In this document: in pieces, positions 60,318-64,000 of the stretch | Position numbering within the stretch: position 1 is the stretch's first letter | Layout: every line of letters starts with the position of its first letter | Assembly (NCBI RefSeq): GCF_000262755.1 | Contig: NZ_AFEU01000003.1 | Span: forward strand, 62,001 to 126,000 | Direction of reading: 5' to 3' | DNA: 64,000 nt | Source of the DNA: Bacillus methanolicus PB1 | Lineage (GTDB): Bacteria; Bacillota; Bacilli; Bacillales; Cytobacillaceae | Program-made: the position numbers and the translations under genes | The notes under the pieces: generated by a model | Database searches by the model: none | The model's input: the letters and a program-made list of their open reading frames with translations, nothing else | What the model was told of the DNA's origin: nothing

Positions 60318-61091
60318 TCATTCATCAATCATCCCATCCAATATTTCAAAAAGATGCGGGTTACCTGCAAGAACGTAATAACCTTTTTCTTGTTTGACCG
60401 CTCTGGTTCTTCCTTTTGCTTCATTAACCAACAGCATTCCTGCTTCGATGTCCCAAGGATTTAACTTTAACTCCCAGTATCCGTCGAAACGGCCGGCTGC
60501 AACTTGACACAAATCATAAGCAGCACTTCCAGTTCTGCGAATATCCCTGACTTTCGTAACCACATTCACAAAATGTCGGACATTATTGTTCGGGTCGGTT
60601 GCCCGGTCATAAGGAAAACCTGTCGTCACAACGGACTGATTCAATTTTTTTCTTGATGATACTTGAATCGGCCGACCGTTTAAAAATGCCCCATGACCTT
60701 TCACTGCTTCATAAAGCTCATTTAATGCTGGAACATAAACAACACCGACCACTGTGTCACCGTTTTGTTGTACGGCAACGGAAATACAAAAAAGCGGAAA
60801 ACCGTGCGCATAATTCGTTGTACCATCAATCGGATCAATCACCCACTTATATCCTTCTTCCCCATTATGTATACCCGATTCTTCAGTCAAAATCGAATGA
60901 CCGGGATAATGTTGGCGAATTTTATTTAAAAGAAAGTTTTCCGTCCAGATATCCATTTCGGTGACAAGGTCAATCGCCGCACTTTTTTCATTGATTTTCA
61001 CCGGTTGATCCTGACGGCGCAATTGTTCTTCACCCGCTTCTTTGACCCATTGTTTAATATGTTGGAGTATTTGGTTCCATTCGTATTGCAT
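60318..61091 (-). CDS. inositol monophosphatase family protein
   Basis: 257 residues from ATG 61091 (AAAGGATTG upstream; the ATG at 61130 lacks a site). Metal-binding motifs of the lithium-sensitive phosphatase superfamily are complete: DLVTEMD, ILTEESG, WVIDPIDGTTNYAHGFP and NPWDIEAGMLLVNEAKG. Enzymes of this group hydrolyse inositol phosphates, NADP or related sugar phosphates; the substrate is not readable. Resembles B. subtilis SuhB-like YktC. Confidence 0.92.
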   Translation of the reverse strand: MQYEWNQILQHIKQWVKEAGEEQLRRQDQPVKINEKSAAIDLVTEMDIWTENFLLNKIRQHYPGHSILTEESGIHNGEEGYKWVIDPIDGTTNYAHGFPLFCISVAVQQNGDTVVGVVYVPALNELYEAVKGHGAFLNGRPIQVSSRKKLNQSVVTTGFPYDRATDPNNNVRHFVNVVTKVRDIRRTGSAAYDLCQVAAGRFDGYWELKLNPWDIEAGMLLVNEAKGRTRAVKQEKGYYVLAGNPHLFEILDGMIDE

Positions 61092-61365
61092 TGTAAACAA
61101 TCCTTTCGTATTTGTTACTTGTGCAGACAAGGAAATAGCTTGATAATGACAAGCATATACATTTTATCTTCTTATCCTAGTCTACCATGAATACTCGATG
61201 TACCAATACCTTTCATGAACATTTATCTGAAAATAATTTAAGATTTTAAAAAATGTTTCCATAGTTTTTCCTTAATCCTCCAGAAATCCGATTAATATAG
61301 CTGTTGGTGATCAATAGCACTTAAATCCCTAACTTTTCTCCTTGTAGATTTTAGTTTATGTTACT

Positions 61366-62199
61366 TCATTTATAGGAATAAATAACATTTTCATAATCTT
61401 TAAGCATATTTCCTTGGAGAAAGTCTATAATCATTTCATTAAATATATCTTTTCTCATCGTACTTAATGGATCAAATGCGTTCTTAAATAAAGCCAATAC
61501 TGCATTTGGAATATGTTCAAAAATTATCCTTGAGCCCTTACCTTCATCTATTCCTGTCACAACTTTTCCTTCTCCACCCATAACAAGAGTCGGTGCGGTT
61601 ATTTTATGCAGGAGGTGTGTATGAGTTGGAAAAGGTGCCTTTTTCATAGCTAACATCATCTTCTTATCAATTGACCATGTATTAAGTATTATTTCTTTTG
61701 TGTAGGAATCATCTTTATAAACATTCATCATTAAGGTTTTGATGGTTTTTAAAGGTAATAAAGAAAACACAAAGTTTGATACATCTAAAATCCATTTTGC
61801 TACAGGCGCGGGGAATTCACTGTAACTATTGGAGATTACAAGCTTATTAACATATTCCGGGTGGTTAATTGCAAGTAATGTACCAATTTGTCCTCCTTGA
61901 GAAACTCCTACCACATGCACCTTTTTCTCGCCAATCACATCAAGGAAATGTTTCATATCCTCAGCAATGATGTAATGATCATATTGTCCATTCGGAAACT
62001 CTTTAGATGATTCACCATGACCTCTAAGGTCCACCATAATCATTTTATACTTTGAAGAAAAAGCCTGAATTTGCGGTTCCCAAAATTTCCAACATACTCC
62101 GCTTCCATGTAGAAACAAAATTGGTTCTCCTTCTCCTCTTACCTCATAGTTAATTGTAATTCCGTTAGCTTGTACTCGAGGAATAAACTCCACTTCCAA
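61366..62199 (-). CDS. alpha/beta-hydrolase-fold protein, catalytic acid and His unclear
   Basis: 277 residues from TTG 62199 (a GTG two codons later is also possible; the ribosome-binding site is weak). Oxyanion strand ILFLHGSGVCWKFWEPQ, MVDLRGHGESSKEFP and the nucleophile elbow VVGVSQGGQIGTLLA (GxSxG) are clear. The expected acid loop reads TLVMGGEGKVVTG and the C-terminal catalytic His region reads IPNAVLALFKNAFDP, with neither a clear Asp nor a His. It could be a lyase-like or non-hydrolytic member. Confidence 0.8.
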   Translation of the reverse strand: MEVEFIPRVQANGITINYEVRGEGEPILFLHGSGVCWKFWEPQIQAFSSKYKMIMVDLRGHGESSKEFPNGQYDHYIIAEDMKHFLDVIGEKKVHVVGVSQGGQIGTLLAINHPEYVNKLVISNSYSEFPAPVAKWILDVSNFVFSLLPLKTIKTLMMNVYKDDSYTKEIILNTWSIDKKMMLAMKKAPFPTHTHLLHKITAPTLVMGGEGKVVTGIDEGKGSRIIFEHIPNAVLALFKNAFDPLSTMRKDIFNEMIIDFLQGNMLKDYENVIYSYK

Positions 62200-62318
62200 T
62201 CATCAAATATTAAGTAATTTTATTTTGGTAGAAGCATTGACAAAGCAGCGAAACAGTCCAATGCCCAGTTAAAATAAAGGAATAAAGGAATAATTCACCC
62301 TTCGTTCACGGGATATCG

Positions 62319-63140
<822 letters not shown>

Positions 63141-63173
63141 AGACTGCGAGATATGGTTTTCTCACAGTCTTTT
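63141..63173 (-). terminator. terminator of the PfpI-family gene
   Basis: AAAAGACTG.GAG / CTC.CAGTCTTTT with T-runs in both directions. Confidence 0.8.
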
Positions 63174-63183
63174 ATTAATTCAC

Positions 63184-63756
63184 TTATACGTTCGCAGTCT
63201 CTTTTGCATTTAAAAGTTTAAAGAATTCTTTCATAAATCCAGGTAAATCCGGCCAAGCATGCCCTGAAACAATATTACCATCAACATGTAGCATTTTTTC
63301 AATATAAGTTGCTCCGGAAGCCTCTACTTCAGGACGGCAAGCATTATATGCAGTCAATTCTCGACCTTTAATGTACTGACGAACCGTAGTAAGAACAAGC
63401 TGCCCATGGCAGATGACGCCAAGCGGCTTACTTTCCTTTAGAAAATGAGCTGCAATTTCTTGCACTTTTGTATTCAATCGAATGTATTCAGGTGCACGTC
63501 CGCCAGGAATGATTAGACCATCAAAATCTGCAGGGTTAATTTCATCAACAGAGGCATGAGACTCAAGTTTATACCCCAATTTTTCTGTGTAGGTTTCCAT
63601 TTCCGGAATGAAATCATGAATAACTGTTTGAAGCTTTTTTTTCACCGGTGAAGCGATTGTGCAATTGATATTTTCTTCAAGACAACGGTAATAAGGATAA
63701 AATACTTCCAAAGCCTCTACAGCGTCGCCAGTTAAAATTAGAACTTTCTTACTCAT
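63184..63756 (-). CDS. DJ-1/PfpI-family protein (class I glutamine amidotransferase-like)
   Basis: 190 residues. KKVLILTGDAVEALEVFYPY, DFDGLIIPGGRAPEYIRLN and the nucleophile elbow cysteine in LGVICHGQLVLTT are typical of the PfpI/YraA group, with the conserved Glu near the start (EALE). Members act as deglycases, stress-protection proteins or peptidases; which applies is unknown. AAAGGTGA precedes the ATG. Terminator directly downstream. Confidence 0.88.
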   Translation of the reverse strand: MSKKVLILTGDAVEALEVFYPYYRCLEENINCTIASPVKKKLQTVIHDFIPEMETYTEKLGYKLESHASVDEINPADFDGLIIPGGRAPEYIRLNTKVQEIAAHFLKESKPLGVICHGQLVLTTVRQYIKGRELTAYNACRPEVEASGATYIEKMLHVDGNIVSGHAWPDLPGFMKEFFKLLNAKETANV

Positions 63757-63963
63757 CTTTAATCACCTTTCCTTTATTGAATTTTTCTCAAGAAATAAGC
63801 ATTCTTGAAACCACCAATATCTTATAACGGAGTTGGTCTTTGGCAGAAGGTAGATTATAACGTGCTTCTAGTAAACTTTAATACCATGTGTTAATTAAAC
63901 TCAAACCTCCTGTATATAATACTAAATTTTCTAAATATTTAAAATAAAAATGATTAGTAAAAA

Positions 63964-63996
63964 AGCATCTTAGAGCGGTATGAATCTCTAAGATGC
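63964..63996. terminator. perfect hairpin near the window end
   Basis: GCATCTTAGAG / CTCTAAGATGC with a ten-base loop, preceded by A5 on the plus strand. Probably a terminator of a gene outside the window on the minus strand. Confidence 0.55.
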
Positions 63997-64000
63997 ATGA

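Overview
The window is chromosomal DNA from a low-G+C, endospore-forming member of the Bacillaceae. This rests on a DesK/DesR/desaturase cold-sensing module very like that of Bacillus subtilis, an SspH-type spore protein, a RibR-type flavokinase, strong AGGAGG ribosome-binding sites and many U-tailed terminators. No species can be named from sequence reading alone. About a dozen genes are broken (frameshifts, in-frame stops, IS insertion, deletion fusion), so this is a decaying accessory region or a consensus with some residual errors.

1-14 kb is a surface-glycosylation island. It holds the 3' part of an RCC1-repeat/HYR protein, a UDP-GlcNAc 2-epimerase, a Ser/Thr-rich protein with an 81-bp internal repeat, three consecutive GT2-TPR glycosyltransferases, and a convergent operon of a TPR protein (probable CTG start), a GT2 and a GT4 enzyme. 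14-21 kb is a four-gene NIS siderophore operon on the minus strand (two IucA/IucC synthetases, the first frameshifted; an MFS exporter; an SbnH-like decarboxylase). It sits behind a promoter covered by two Fur boxes. A two-repeat, type I-C-like CRISPR remnant with no cas genes lies just upstream.

22-29 kb holds two inverted copies of one IS3-family element. They flank a segment with a 5'-truncated histidine kinase and a membrane DJ-1-like protein. The two halves of one small gene lie outside the left IS and inside the right IS in opposite orientations, which shows the segment has been inverted. 26.7-33.4 kb is rich in pseudogenes: a membrane protein, a GyrI-like protein, a methyltransferase and a Doc toxin all carry in-frame stops. 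33-41 kb holds ilvE, a GNAT enzyme, a secreted GDPD-PhoD fusion phosphodiesterase, a chimeric sigma-factor fragment, a 21-bp tandem repeat and a NiaP-like transporter.

41-54.4 kb is an organosulfur and sulfate region: ssuADCB, a small FbpB-like basic protein, ribR (frameshifted), an SfnG-like monooxygenase with an acyl-CoA-dehydrogenase-like partner, and sbp-cysTWA. Five transcription units here begin with the same short leader: a covarying 4-bp mini-hairpin with a tetraloop-like ACAA, followed at once by an intrinsic terminator 30-75 nt before the start codon. Four of the five have a recognisable TTGACA promoter, and two of those promoters are nearly identical. I do not recognise this as a known riboswitch, and it is the best candidate for an undescribed system in the window. 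Dispersed GGGTCAGACCC palindromes separate the units.

54.5-64 kb holds desR-desK-des, a nucleotidyltransferase pair, an SDR remnant, a CC/Se-motif protein, an inositol-monophosphatase-like enzyme, an alpha/beta-hydrolase-fold protein, a VOC protein and a PfpI-family protein.
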